From Phellopilus nigrolimitatus (taxonomy: Eukaryota; Basidiomycota; Agaricomycetes; Hymenochaetales; Hymenochaetaceae), in NCBI GenBank assembly GCA_021029095.1, contig JAJOHG010000016.1:372001-436000 (forward strand): 64,000 nt of DNA, in the 5' to 3' direction. Shown here piece by piece: positions 24,486 through 35,770 of the stretch. How positions within the stretch are numbered: the stretch's first letter is position 1; each line of letters starts with the position of its first letter. A program made the position numbers and the translations under genes. The notes under the pieces are model-generated. The model did no database searches and was not told the origin of the DNA. It saw only the letters and a program-made list of their open reading frames with translations.

Positions 24486-26067
24486 ATGATGAGGCTCGTC
24501 GACCTCCCCGCGGACGTACTGCTGAGAGTTCTCGCTCTTTGCGATGTGGACGATGTGCTGCGGATCGAGACGGCGCGTTACCTTGGCCATCTGTCCGGCA
24601 GCGGGGCTAAATGTCATTTTACAGACGTGCAGAGTCCTGCAAGATATAGCTGCTAGCCGACACCTCTGGCTGGCCCACTTACGTGGTCTTCCCAATGAAT
24701 GCGCGCCCGACCTTCCTCCACACGTCTCGCTCGAGTCGCTTGACTGCATCGGCCTTAAGTCGCTGGTCGTTCGTGCCGTGCGCGGAAACAAGAACTGGAA
24801 CTCGCCTTCTCCAAAAGCCACGCGCGAAATCAAGGTCATCTTTGATAAACCCATACGAAAGCCTGCTCTGGTCGTCGAGAAAGCTTATATTGTGTCAGGA
24901 GGTGACTATTTGGTGGTCCAATGGTCGACATGCCAATCGTACCTGGATGACTACGTGCAATTACTTGAAGTATCGAATGGCGAGCAGATCTGGCTATATC
25001 CAGACCCAGACTGCTCCGACTCACCTGCACGGAGGCTGTGGGGGTATGGAGTAGATCGTATCGCGGAGAACGTACTGAGAGTTGCCTTGGCTGTGACTGA
25101 TTCTTCTACAAGACATAAAGTGTCTGATTTTGTTTCTTCTTTAATTTGGCAAACAAGTGTGCATTGACATATTTGTTTTTCAGGACGGCAATCAAGGTTT
25201 TTGAAATCGACCTTCGTCAAAGGCGCTCGGACACGATATACGATCACCGACTAAACGGCGTTTATCCGCGTAATTTATACTTGCAGGGCGATCACATTGT
25301 CCTCGTCGGCCATACAAAAGACATGAGCTTTTTAGATTGGAAATTTTCTTGTTGCGCGAGTCTCAAATGCGTAAGCTTCGCCGCCATTAGCAACGAGTGC
25401 TGTTTCTCATTTCTAATCGCTTTAGGATAGTATCATAGGAGCAAGCCGACTAGTCCGGAGATTTCTGTTTACCGTCCACTTTCCTGTGCACCCGGCCAAA
25501 AACTTTACACTGCGAGTGACGGACGTCCATCAGGCTCTTGAAGCTGTGTCTGGACTGGGGAGACCACCGCCAGCCATTCACATGAATACTTCACCAGCTG
25601 AAACAGAAGCAGACTTCCAGCTCAGCAACTGTCACCCGTACGCAATCGATATGCAAGCATTTAATGCGTTCTGGAGACAGGAGAGCAATATTTACATATG
25701 CCTCTTCGCGTCTTTCCATGGAAATCATGGTTCTAGCATAATGGCTCTGCCCTATTCCTTCACACCTCAGGCACGGACATTCGAGTATAAATACACAGCA
25801 TCACTTCATCTTGATGGTGACGAACTTCGGCCTGGAATAGTTTCATCTCAGTCTGGGCGACTTGCTGTTCCGGGGTCGCAGGGACTATACGGGTCTGACA
25901 TACATCGGATAATTCGAGATGAGCCAAACGACAGGCTGTGTCGCAAGCTACCGCCTCGCGGAATCGATTGCTACGGAATGGATCCGTACAGCGGTGCTAT
26001 TCTCTGGATGGAAAAGCGTTCGTCGTCGAGCAAATCATGCGAAGCGAGGATCTCGTATTTTGATTAG
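24486..26067 (+). CDS. F-box-like protein F1
   Basis: Related to F2 (27.6-29.3 kb) and F3 in sequence and intron positions. Exons: 24486-24572, 24625-25119, 25184-25370 and 25426-26067. The N-terminus is F-box-like (LVDLPADVLLRVLALCDVDDVLRIETTCRVL), followed by HLWLAHLRGLPNECAPDLPP. The rest resembles the beta-rich C-terminal region of agaricomycete F-box proteins. F-box proteins usually recruit substrates to SCF ubiquitin ligases through Skp1; the substrate is unknown. Two oddities: intron 1 has a GC donor (GCGCGT), and the exon 2/3 join at the conserved site is out of phase by one base with plain GT-AG splicing. The copy may therefore be frameshifted. It ends YFD-stop, as F2 and F3 do. Confidence 0.65.
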
Positions 26068-27614
26068 CTGGGAGTTATCGCCCGTGACACTTTTGTTTCG
26101 TTGCCACGCGATCCGTTTTTTTTTTTTTTTTTTGCGTCCTGACAGAAACGAGGTTTATATCGTCTTACCTAGAGCGTATGTAACCTTCGCCATTAAGCTG
26201 TGTTCTATCTTTGTCTTTCAGCATTTCAGTTCTGCATCTTGTCTTTGGAGATCATCTTGTTATCTAACGCAGCCTCAGCTCCAATATATCTTGCAAGGGC
26301 GTGTTCCTTGCGCTCTCGAGCGCTCTGGCGGTTTGTTTGCTGTCTCCCTGCATGTAGTCCTTCGCACGACCCTCATTGTAAATACTCCTCGGTTGACATT
26401 TCTTGCAAACGAGCTACACGCGACCGCACTGGCGCTCGAGACGGGCCTTTGCTGGCCCAGATTTCGCGGGTGCGCGCTGGAGTCTGTTCGGCAGGCTTTC
26501 CTAGTTCAAGTGCGATCCTCCTTACAAACACTCGACGGTGCGCGCTTCCTGCACACGGGCCAAAATCTAGAAGCGTCTCTGTCAGCTGGGCAAGGCGAGC
26601 TGAGAATTATGTACAGGTACGGCAGGGGGACGGCGCTGAGGCACCCGCGCGGGCTGCGAGGACGACGCGGGAATGTGTCGGCACCAACAATGCGCCGCAA
26701 CGCAAGACATTGATACGGGGAGCGTGAGTCCGTCAATGGGGAGAACGGATTCTTTTCCGGTTCGCGGATATCGTGCACAGTGCGCGGACTGGTTTGGATC
26801 TAAGCACCCGCCCACTGAACAGCAGGAGCTGCAGAAAGCGGCGTCAGTACCGCCCACGAAGGAAGAAGCGAATTATGCAGGGTGCATCAAGAACGGGTCC
26901 ACCCTCGGTTTCAACGGGCTCCGAACAGTATGCCGTAAATGCTCGCCCGTAGACACTGACCAGGTCGGGTCAGGGTCAGTGGGAAAACACCCTGACCCCG
27001 AACCGACCTGGCCTTTGAGAACACTATCTCTGCATGCAAGCGTCAACACGGCCGCTTTTATTTCACCTTCGCTGATGCCCGTTTCTCAGTCCACAACTGA
27101 ATCGGCATGGCCCGCAGTTTCTACGCCAGCTCGTTCCCGGCTCTTGGATTCTCGCGCTATTCCTCAGTACGCTCAGTCGTGAATGTTGAAGGAACGACAC
27201 AATTAATCAACCCGGACTTCACGCCCCTCCCGGTAGCCTGCATAGGCACCGCGTCGCTCTGTCTCTTCCACATCCACACCAGCCTCGCCACATGCACATG
27301 TTACACTCAAGTCATGCATTGTAAACAGTCGCTGCAGTCTTATATTCCAAGGATTCATAGTCTGCTACACAACGTTTCTAAAGAATTTCAGAAGTCGAGC
27401 TTTTTGCTGGGCCTTCGATAACGCAGTTATTTCCGACCAAGAACTACAAACCGCTCTAGTCCGACTATAAAGTCTGCTACTGTATAGTACCAAGTCACAG
27501 AACATCACAGTCACAGTCCATAATCTCAACAGTTTCAATTGACAAATATTACTCGACGATAAGCTGATATCTATGTGTCGACTGAAAAACACAATTCAGT
27601 CAACATACAAATCC
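26068..27614. other. Intergenic between F1 and F2, with a GC-rich hairpin
   Basis: A run of T at 26119-26133, then overlapping ORFs with no recognisable family. A hairpin spans 26960-27011: a 9-bp outer stem CCAGGTCGG/CCGACCTGG and a 9-bp inner stem GGTCAGGGT/ACCCTGACC separated by small bulges. The last ~270 bp are paralogous to 34.85-34.98 kb, downstream of F3. F1 and F2 converge here. Confidence 0.5.
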
Positions 27615-29286
27615 TTAGTCGAAATACTTGATGACGACAGATTTGCCGTCCTTTGCCTGGAAGTGAGTTGCCCCGCTGTAGAACTCTACATACACGTTCA
27701 CCTTGTCTGGAATGTCGAGAGTGTGGAATACTACTTCTTTCCCATGAGAGATGGTAGCGAACTCCCACATGAAGGCTTCATTCCATTTAGAGAAGATCGC
27801 TGTCGAGCCGGCTTGTGAGGGTTGACTCGCAAGGCTGTTGAAGACTATGGACTTTGAATGCACAACCTGCATAAGGTGTGGAATGCCGTCATTTGGACAC
27901 ACGGCCTCAGACCCAGACGCGCTGGGTATGTCTGCAGCAGTCTCCAGGGCAAAAGAGTCCACTACAGAAGAGAGGCGCGAGATTTGTTCATTCCATACAT
28001 GGCTTGTCACGGTGATCGCGATACCTTTCCGTTTTCTTTCTGCCTCGGCCATCCAATGGAAGGTGCAGACGGAAAATGCGGCTAGCATAAAGCTCAAGTG
28101 TGGGCGAGAGGGGATGAGACAGCTGGCATAAGGAATGTTGTCGAGCGACAGTTCTGGTGTTGGATGTGATATCGCAGCGCAAGGCCGGATGTCGTGTATG
28201 GACGAAAGCTGAGTGGCAATAACTAACTTGCTCCCGTGGACCACGCCAATGAGATAGCCGTCAATCAGGTCTGCGGCGACGAAAAGACTCTGTACAGAGA
28301 AAAATTGATCATTTTCAACTTCTGTGCCTTCATAAGATGTACAGATACGCACCTCACAAATTGTGACCGAGCGGCCTTCTTTCCAGAATGTCAGGACAAG
28401 TTGGCCGTACAAGCAGACTGCCAACACATCGCCACTCAACTTTGAAAATGATACTATCCCGTTCGATTCATTAAGGCCTTTCGGCTCGGACTTGTAAAGC
28501 GGTGTCTCTGTCCCTGTCTGGGGCTGGATTTGGATTATTTCTATTCTGAATAGCAGTAGAGTATCAGTATGACATGGCAGTTTAAATGTTCCGCTCGAGT
28601 CGATAATGCGTTTCTTACATTTCAGTGGGTTCATTATCAGTAGATTCGCTCACCACGAGCACGCGCACGTCGCCGTTGGCCTGCATGTCATAGCTGAAGT
28701 CGCACACTTCTGGCATCTGCATGTCGCTCGTGACAGACGAGGTGTCCGGCTGGTACGTCCAGACACAGTGCTTATCCCGCACATCCCAGCACTGTAAGTA
28801 TCCCGGACGCCTCATGACCAGAAGTAGTGTGCCCCCCGGGAGCAGCTCATAACGCCACTCTCCGTCGGTCTCTCCCTCACAATTAATCTCCCACTTACTG
28901 GGGACTATAACCTCGCGTGTGGGCTGCAGCGGGGTGGTATGCAAGTCGGTGCAGTTGGAATGCCGACGGTGTGCGCGCACAACTAGGGAGCGCAGCTCAG
29001 ACCAAGGGAGCTCGCTGACGGAGATGTGGCGGGGTAAATCGGGCGCGTGGTCTTGGTCCAGCGCACGGAGGTGTTTTAGCCAGAAGGATTTGTTGGAAAC
29101 AACCGCAAGGAAGAACTTGCACGTCTGAAACAAAGTACTAGTAAATAAGTATATGGAAGTGCTGTACGGCCAGGTAAGCATATTGAGAACACCCACAGCC
29201 TCGAGATGCAGGGCATCCTTTAAGCTCAAACACAACGCGATTTTGAACCAGACTTCGTCAGGAACTGCATAGACATCGAAAGGCAT
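27615..29286 (-). CDS. F-box-like protein F2
   Basis: Four exons fit in phase: 29286-29197, 29124-28619, 28545-28353 and 28289-27615, giving 487 aa. The N-terminus (YAVPDEVWFKIALCLSLKD, then ALHLEATCKFFLAV) is F-box-like, followed by SFWLKHLRALDQDHAPDLPR. The C-terminal ~300 residues are the shared family region (DGYLIGVVHGSKLVIA, ICTFHWMAEAERKR type). Presumably a substrate adaptor of an SCF ligase. Intron 3 (28290-28352, 63 bp) has no stop and keeps the frame, so retention would add 21 residues. F3 proves the intron, because its counterpart there contains stops. F2 is the intact member of the pair, and the right repeat arm lies about 1.1 kb upstream of its start. Confidence 0.75.
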
Positions 29287-30377
29287 TTCTCGATGATAAA
29301 ATGGCCAATATGCACGGCAGGGCGCACATTTTTGTATGTCTCGCGCAGTTTGCGCCAGGCTGGTAACCAGCTGCCACGGTGGTTACTAGTCAGTCCTAGA
29401 TGGCAATGCGCCCAATGTTGCATGAGGTGGAAAGCAAAGCTGCTGGGGCTCAGGAGCATTGTTGTAGGTTCGTAACAATGTGGCAGCTGGCCTCGGTCCT
29501 CCATGGTCGGACGCAAAGAGCAAAAATTGAGCCGGACAAGCTGTGCGTTCCGAGTGAGTAGGTGGAAGAAAAGGCAGAGAGAGCAGGCGGTGTGCTACTT
29601 CTCAACTGTCCCCGATGCGCGCGCAGTTCAACAAGAATCCCCAGCTTCCATTTACGGGTCCTCTGCCCGCCCTTCCTTTTCTGTAGTTCCGGGTGGTTCC
29701 CTCTGAGCTATTTCTCTTATGCTTTCGGATCTGTGCTGGAGCCCGGGATTGTGTTGGAATTACGATCCAACTTATATGAAGCGCGCCTCCAGCAGAACCC
29801 GCGTCTCTCCGTGAAGCGACTCGCCAGTAAAGCTTCCAGGAGAGGACAGAGCGAGACTTCCTTGTACGAGTCGTAAGCATCGAATCGCAGGTCAGAAATC
29901 AACGAAGAACTGACCTCATATACAGCAGCTGCGGCTGTCGACAGGAGAGCGGTAAGCGGCTGCACCAGCTAGAAGAGCGCTAAAAGCATCCGATTGGTCT
30001 CCTGAATATCTGGCTCGTAGATGTTGTGGTGATCTTCCACAACAGGACCCAAATGGCTTCAGGATTGTCAAATTAGGGGAGCCGTGCCTTGCTTTGCTCT
30101 TCTCATGCAGATGACGGGCGTGGCCGTGCTATGAGCAAGGAATTGGCATTTCAACTAAACAGGTAGCGGATAAAGCAGTGCACTGCACCTACCGACAGTT
30201 TACGACGAAAAAAAGAATCATAATACCAATAATCATTCCATATTCATTACAGCGTCGTGTACACAATCGCTCGGTTCATGTTGGTAAGTTAATGGAAAAT
30301 AAAAGTGCAGCTGAGGTTTTTGATATTGAACGCTGAAAAGCGCGGAAACGCGATCTACGTATTTGCGATGATTTTGA
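29287..30377. other. F2 upstream region, paralogous to F3 upstream
   Basis: Clearly alignable with 43266-44250, including GTATGTCTCGCGCAGTTTGC, the GGTCCTCCATGGTCGGACGC stretch and an AAAGCAGTG...CTGCAC block. No gene. It stops at the right arm of the inverted duplication, while the paralogous F3 region continues uninterrupted. Confidence 0.7.
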
Positions 30378-33300
30378 GACTTTGGTTGTGGGCCATTGCT
30401 GCGCATGGCATGTTACGATTCCTTTTTTTTCAGTTCTTTTTTGTATGATTTGCTTTAGTATACATGTATATTAACTGATTTAGGGCAAATGCATATCTGA
30501 CAGTGGTAAGTTGATTATCTTCGGAGCACAATGAGTGGCGTCCTGCTCGAGGTTGGTCTACTAGCGTAGCCAAAACAAACAGGAAATCCGACCATTTTCT
30601 TCAATCAAAAGTCTATTTTCATGGTTATGTATGTACATCATGTCTATCTACGCGACGTGTATCCACTTTTTGCGTCCGACGTTGGCGAGGCCTGCGTCTC
30701 TTCGGCGACTTGATCTCGACCCACACTTCGTGCTTCAGCACCGTCGGCGACGATTGGTTGTCCGTCATGGACGAGGGTGTAGGCGCTTGGTCCTGTTGGA
30801 TGTTAAGCGCGCGGAGCGCCGCGGTGGCGCCTCGCTTCTTTGCGCTCGCCTTGGCCGACTCGCCCTCCACCTTGAGGTTGATGCAGAATTCCGCGTCGGT
30901 ATTGTACTCCACAGATCGTGGCCGACGATGGCGATGCCAGAATTCGCCTTGCATGAAATGTCAATTTTAAAGTACGGAAGGACAGAGTCGCTCTCACCGC
31001 ATGCACCGCACTGAGATTTGTTTCCAAGCGGGCCTTTTTGACGTCCGACAGCGATACTATCAGGATAGCTGCAATTCGAGCAATGCCAGATGCCATTGAT
31101 CATGTTCGCACGCTGTCCATCTGCATACTCGCGCTCCTTCGCCTCCTTCTCGAGTTCTCTTTGTCTTCGTGTCGAGACAATCCTTGAGGCCTTCAAGTCC
31201 GGCGCCGAGGCGGAAGTCGAAGAAACGGGTAGCGACAAGTCGCCTTCCAGCGGCGGCTCGAACGTCGACGAGTCCGCCACCGTCGATGGCGTCGCCGCGG
31301 TGATATTTGCACGCGCCTTCAGAATCGACTATGTGTACTTCGGTGTTTTGAACGAGCCCTTCGCCTTCGGGATCCTCGACAGCGGGACTGAAGGCGCCAA
31401 CGGAGTGTTCGAGATTGTCGATAGAATAGCCGTCCCGTTCTTGGATGCCACCATATTCGCAATGGTGACCGACGCCGCCACGGCTGCCGCCCTGCGTGAT
31501 GTCGGCGCAGCTGCCGCCGCGGCGAGCGCGATAGTCGACAGGTCGTCCTCGGGGAACCCGATCGCCACCGTGCGGTGCGTCTTGAGCGGCTCGCGGTCCG
31601 GCAGGGCGACGCCGCGCCACCCACGTGTGTTGCGCTTCCGCCGCTTGTTCGCCTCCTTTTCGCGCCTGTCGAGCTCGCTGTCGCTGAGATAGTTGATGAT
31701 CGGCTGGCACGACTGTGTCTGGGTGACGGAGCGCGCAACGGGCGCAGATCGTCATCCTGGACCGCTGATCCATCGGAGGGGTGCCCGACGAGGAAAAGAG
31801 ACTTTTGGTAGGTACTGACTTGTTCTCGTATTGAGTGTGGGCGGTTCTATGGAAATAGTAAGAAACTTGCGTGCGAAAAGAATTAAAATGTGACACTTGC
31901 TTGAATTCCGGTCGAAGCGCAAGGCCGCGCTGCCCTCATCACGCATGTCCGCGGTGGTTCCCGCGGCACTGCGCCTGCCCGCGCCGAATTGGTAGTTCAG
32001 GAGCTCGTCCTCCGAGAGCCTGGGCGCCGTCTGCTGCGACTGCCCGAGGGCAAGGGCGTCCGCCGAGAAGGTGTGAGTGTTGGCGCCGCCGAGACGCGCG
32101 TGCATCTCTGCGAGGACGCTGCTCGCAGCGCTTACGGATGCTGCGTGCACCGGGGGCTGTGGTGAAGGGCGTGGCGCGCGACGGGGGGAGAGCGTTGCGT
32201 CTGCGTCCGCGTCTGCGTTTGCATTTGCGTCTGTGTTTATGTTTACGTCCGCGTCCATTTCGGCGTCAAGGCTCGGCTGCAGCGTCCGCCGCCGCACTCA
32301 GGCGATAGCGGCCATTCGCGCAGCGAGCTGCGGCCGGGCATGGGCGGGACAAGGTCGAACGCGGGGTGCACGGGCGCCAGTCTGGGCGGGCTCATTACTT
32401 CCGGCTCATCGTCGTCGTCGCGCGTGCTCGTGCTCGTGATGAGGCGGATCGTACCGCCGGCGCCCACGTCGAGATCAAGGTCAACGCCCGCCCACGCTGC
32501 GCCAACGCCGGGCACGGGCAAGTCGAGCGACGCGATGGACTCAGAGAGCGAGGTGTTGCTCCAGTCGTCGCCGCCGTAGGAGAACTCGAAGGGCTCGCTG
32601 TGCAGGAAACGCGGGCGGGATCGTACTGTATGGGATGGCATGCGCGGTGAGCGAGTCGCGGGGGTATGCGTTGGCGGTTGTGATTGTAGTTGGGCGGGGG
32701 CTATGGTGGGGAGGGTGCTGATGTCCTGCACGCTCTGCGGTTCGTGTTGAGCAGCGCGGAGAGCGCCTTGCGCGAGCTGGAAGGCGCTCTCCGCGCTGCT
32801 CTTGAGCGAGCCAGCATCGCCGTCATCGCCGCCGCCCTCCGCGCGCTTGGGCCCGAGCGAGTTCGCGAGCGCATTGAACATCGTCGCTGCAGTGACGAAA
32901 AAGGGGAGAAACAGAGTATTAGACTTAGCTTTAGCGCGCTTTCTGTGCGGAAAGAAAAATGAAAAAGCGGACCTCTCCGTTGTTGTTGTTTTTTGTCATT
33001 CTGGGGAGAGACACACATTTGGAGCTGCCTGTGGTGCCGAACTCCTGGTTGCTGCCGCCAGCGAGCACGCTCTTCGCGCTCATGGAGCCCGAGCGCGCGC
33101 GTAGGAAGACGTCCTCCGTGTCCTCCTCGGGGATGTCGTCTACATCTCGCTCGGGCGTGCGTCCCGCTGCCACTCCAGCGTGCGCACGTGCCCGCAAACC
33201 CCGCCGCGAGCCCCGTCTTTGCGCGCCCGGCCATCCCGCAGAAGCGCGCCTCGTATGCGCGGTCTACCGCCATCCACACCTGGACCCCTGTGATCTTGCG

Positions 33301-34265
33301 CGTGCGCCTGCCTCCGCGGGTGGCACCGCCGACACGCGCATCGCGAACGGGATGAGCTGCACGTTCTCGGGAAGCGGCGGCAGGCCGGTGGCGGACACCG
33401 CGCCGCTACTACTGGTCGCTGTTCGAGGACGACCCGCTCGTCGTGGTCGGCAACCCGAGATGTGGCTGGACCTGGTTCTGGACGTGCGAGGGCGTCGGTG
33501 CACGATATTGCAGCTGCGGTGCGTGCGGCTGGGTTGGCGTGCTCGAGTACTCCATAATGTGTTTACAGTCTGGCTCAAACCACTCGTGTCTGTACTACAG
33601 ACACGAGCTTCTAAGCCAGTAATTTTTTTTTTCCTTCCCAGTTGACGGTGTGCGGTCGGTGTGCACGAGGGTGGGCGGCGACGAGGACGGGCGAGGGCGG
33701 CAGCGAGAACGAAGGCGGCGGCTGGGACGAGGGCAAAGACAGGGACGAGGGCAGAGGGCAGAGGCGGGGATGAGGGCGGCGATGGGAACGACGAGGACGA
33801 GGGTGGTGGCAGCGGCGGCAGCGATGACGATGACGAGGTTGGTGATGGTGAAAAAGAAGAAAGGACTTAGCATTTGCGCGGGTGGAAGCAGGCGTCACGG
33901 AGAGAGCGAGCAACCGAACAATTTTTCATGAGGTCTAGATACAACATAAGCACAAAACAATTACACGCAAACGTAGCCTAGACACAGGCCATACCAACCG
34001 AAAAGAAAGAAAGGAAACAGGAGCAAAAAATAAATCTAAAACGTGAAAATACGTAGTGAAAAGCTCGTGAGGAAGAATGTGACGTGTGGCGGTGCTATGT
34101 GGCGATGCGAACCCCCCCCTGTAACAAAATATTTTGTACACTTTTTGTACACACTCCGGCACTTGCCGGCTCATTTTTGTAATAGTGACCGTGACAAACT
34201 ACACAGCCACTGGGGGTGAAAACGCTCAGGTGGAAAAAACGCTTCCCTTACAGGAATCGTAACAA
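30378..34265 (-). repeat. Right arm of the 3,888-bp inverted duplication
   Basis: Reverse complement of 7197-11084 with one difference found (C at 32450). It interrupts DNA that is collinear in the F3 unit. The left flank GCGCGGAAACGCGA matches GCGCAGAGACGCGA at 44237-44250. The right flank (TTGAGG..., CTAAGTCG, GAGCGCGGTGTTGCGG) matches about 44270-44328. Position 44250-44272 is therefore an empty site, and this arm is the inserted copy relative to the F2/F3 duplication. I see no clean target-site duplication; ATGAT occurs near both edges but not at the junctions. Confidence 0.92.
30625..33555 (-). pseudogene. Decayed or chimeric SNF5/SMARCB1-like gene (right copy)
   Basis: Mirror of the left-arm copy at 7907-10837, with the same frameshift after DDDLR (about 31727-31742) and the same in-frame TAG (31329-31331). 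The GATA-like finger and basic tail are retained at 30625-31091. Because the lesions are identical, decay came before duplication, or later exchange made the copies identical. The one base that differs (32450) lies in the non-SNF5 middle portion and is silent in the frame running from 32881 to 32243. Confidence 0.7.
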
Positions 34266-34987
34266 TAGAGTATGATGTGCTTGAGGTTTCAAGTCAAGGC
34301 ATTGGCATCTCCTAAGTCGATGAGCGCGGTGTTGCGGTCGTCGGCTCTGAACAACTTCTTGCACGAGCTCAGGAGTACGCAGAATGTAAAAGCCGCCCCC
34401 GGGAAATAACGAAATGAGACATCCGCAACCAGAGGTTTCAGTTCAAGCTTCTTAACGATCATACCCCGGACTGCAGACTTGAACGGAATCAATGGGTGAA
34501 TGATGAAATTTGCTGGGAGCCTGTAGTCTGAAGGGTGAGCGTCGATCCTACAATATTACTACATCGTTCCCACGCCAGTCAGTCAACAAATCAGGACCGC
34601 CAAGTCTCGAAACACCACTTTACTTCCTGAAGGCACAGCTACAAAGAAAATACAGCCTCCGAGAAACAACGGTAAATTTAAATCTTCTCTGATGCTGAAC
34701 ACACAAGAAAAGAAAAGGAATTCCTGTAGAAAAACCGCATTTATATATCACTACACGAATCTGTTGTAAACTAAGTTTTAAGTTTCAAGGCAGGCGGATT
34801 GCCAAGGACGACAAAAGAGATCAGGAGTCAGTGATACATTCAAGTCATTTATGCAAGCAGTCACTGCAGCATTGTATCCCGAGAATCCATAATCTGCTGT
34901 ACAGTATTTCCATTGGCAAGTAATACGTGACGAGAATCCGATATCTATGTGCCTACTGAGAAACGTAGTTCCGTGAAATACAAATTC
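34266..34987. other. Junction of the F2 and F3 duplication units
   Basis: No gene. 34266-34340 continues the F2 upstream unit (paralogue at about 44270-44330), 34410-34600 matches the dispersed repeat at 22790-23000, and about 34850-34980 matches the DNA downstream of F2. It marks the join between two diverged direct repeats. Confidence 0.55.
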
Positions 34988-35608
34988 TTAGTCGAAATAC
35001 TGGACGACGACAGATTCCCGGTCCTCGGACTGGAAGTAAAGCGCGTTACTGTAAAACTCCACGTTCACAAACTCCCGGTCTGGGATGCCCATGAGTGTGC
35101 GTGACACTACTTTTCCGTGAGAGATGGTAGCCAGCTCCGGCCCGAGAACTTCATTGCGTTTCGAGTCGATCACCGTCGAGTTGACTTGTGAGAGTTGTCT
35201 CGCATGTCCGTAATAGTTAGGCTGCCGGGTCAATGCGGTAGAATTCAGACGCCCAACGTGCCTGAGGCGTGGAACGCCGTCGCTTGAAAGTAAAGACTCA
35301 GACTTAAACGTGCTGGATATATCTGCAGCAGTCTCCAAACGGAAAGAGTTCATCACAGAGTAGCGGCGGGGAGAGATTTGTTCGCCCCACGTATGCAGCA
35401 GTGTGGTGATAACGATGCCTTTTCGTTTTCTTTCTGCTTCGGCCATCCAGTGAAAGGTGCAGATGGACAATGATGCTCCTTCTATGGTCGGCTGCGGGTG
35501 AGGCGGGATGAGGCAGCTCGCATAAAGGATGTCTCTGAGTATCACCTTTGGTGTTGCATGTGATGTTGCCGCACGAAGCCGCTTGTGTATAGACGAAAAC
35601 ATGAATTT

Positions 35609-35629
35609 ATATGTGGGGTGCCCACATAT
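35609..35629 (-). repeat. Helitron 3'-terminal hairpin
   Basis: ATATGTGGG and CCCACATAT form a perfect 9-bp stem with a 3-nt loop, ending 9 nt from the 3' end of the element. Helitrons use such a hairpin as the termination signal for rolling-circle transfer. Confidence 0.85.
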
Positions 35630-35635
35630 TAGGGG

Positions 35636-35647
35636 GGGAGCGAAGCT
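35636..35647. repeat. Helitron subterminal inverted repeat, 3' copy
   Basis: GGGAGCGAAGCT, complementary to AGCTTCGCTCCC at 42176-42187 near the 5' end. Not part of the classical Helitron description. Confidence 0.8.
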
Positions 35648-35770
35648 TGTGTAACTAAGGCTTAATCTGAGTTCTTTTAGCAATTCTTGATATTAATTCT
35701 TTCAGGCAATGCAAATATTGTCAAAAAAGTATACATTAAATTATATAGTACATTCAGAACAACTATAATA

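Noticed and set aside
26200..26727. 175-aa plus-strand ORF downstream of F1
   Set aside because: No domain, low-complexity ends, overlapping ORFs in other frames, and no conserved residues I recognise.
30365..34277. ATGAT near both edges of the right arm as a target-site duplication
   Set aside because: It does not touch the junctions and the spacing differs on each side; a recent insertion should show an exact, adjacent duplication.
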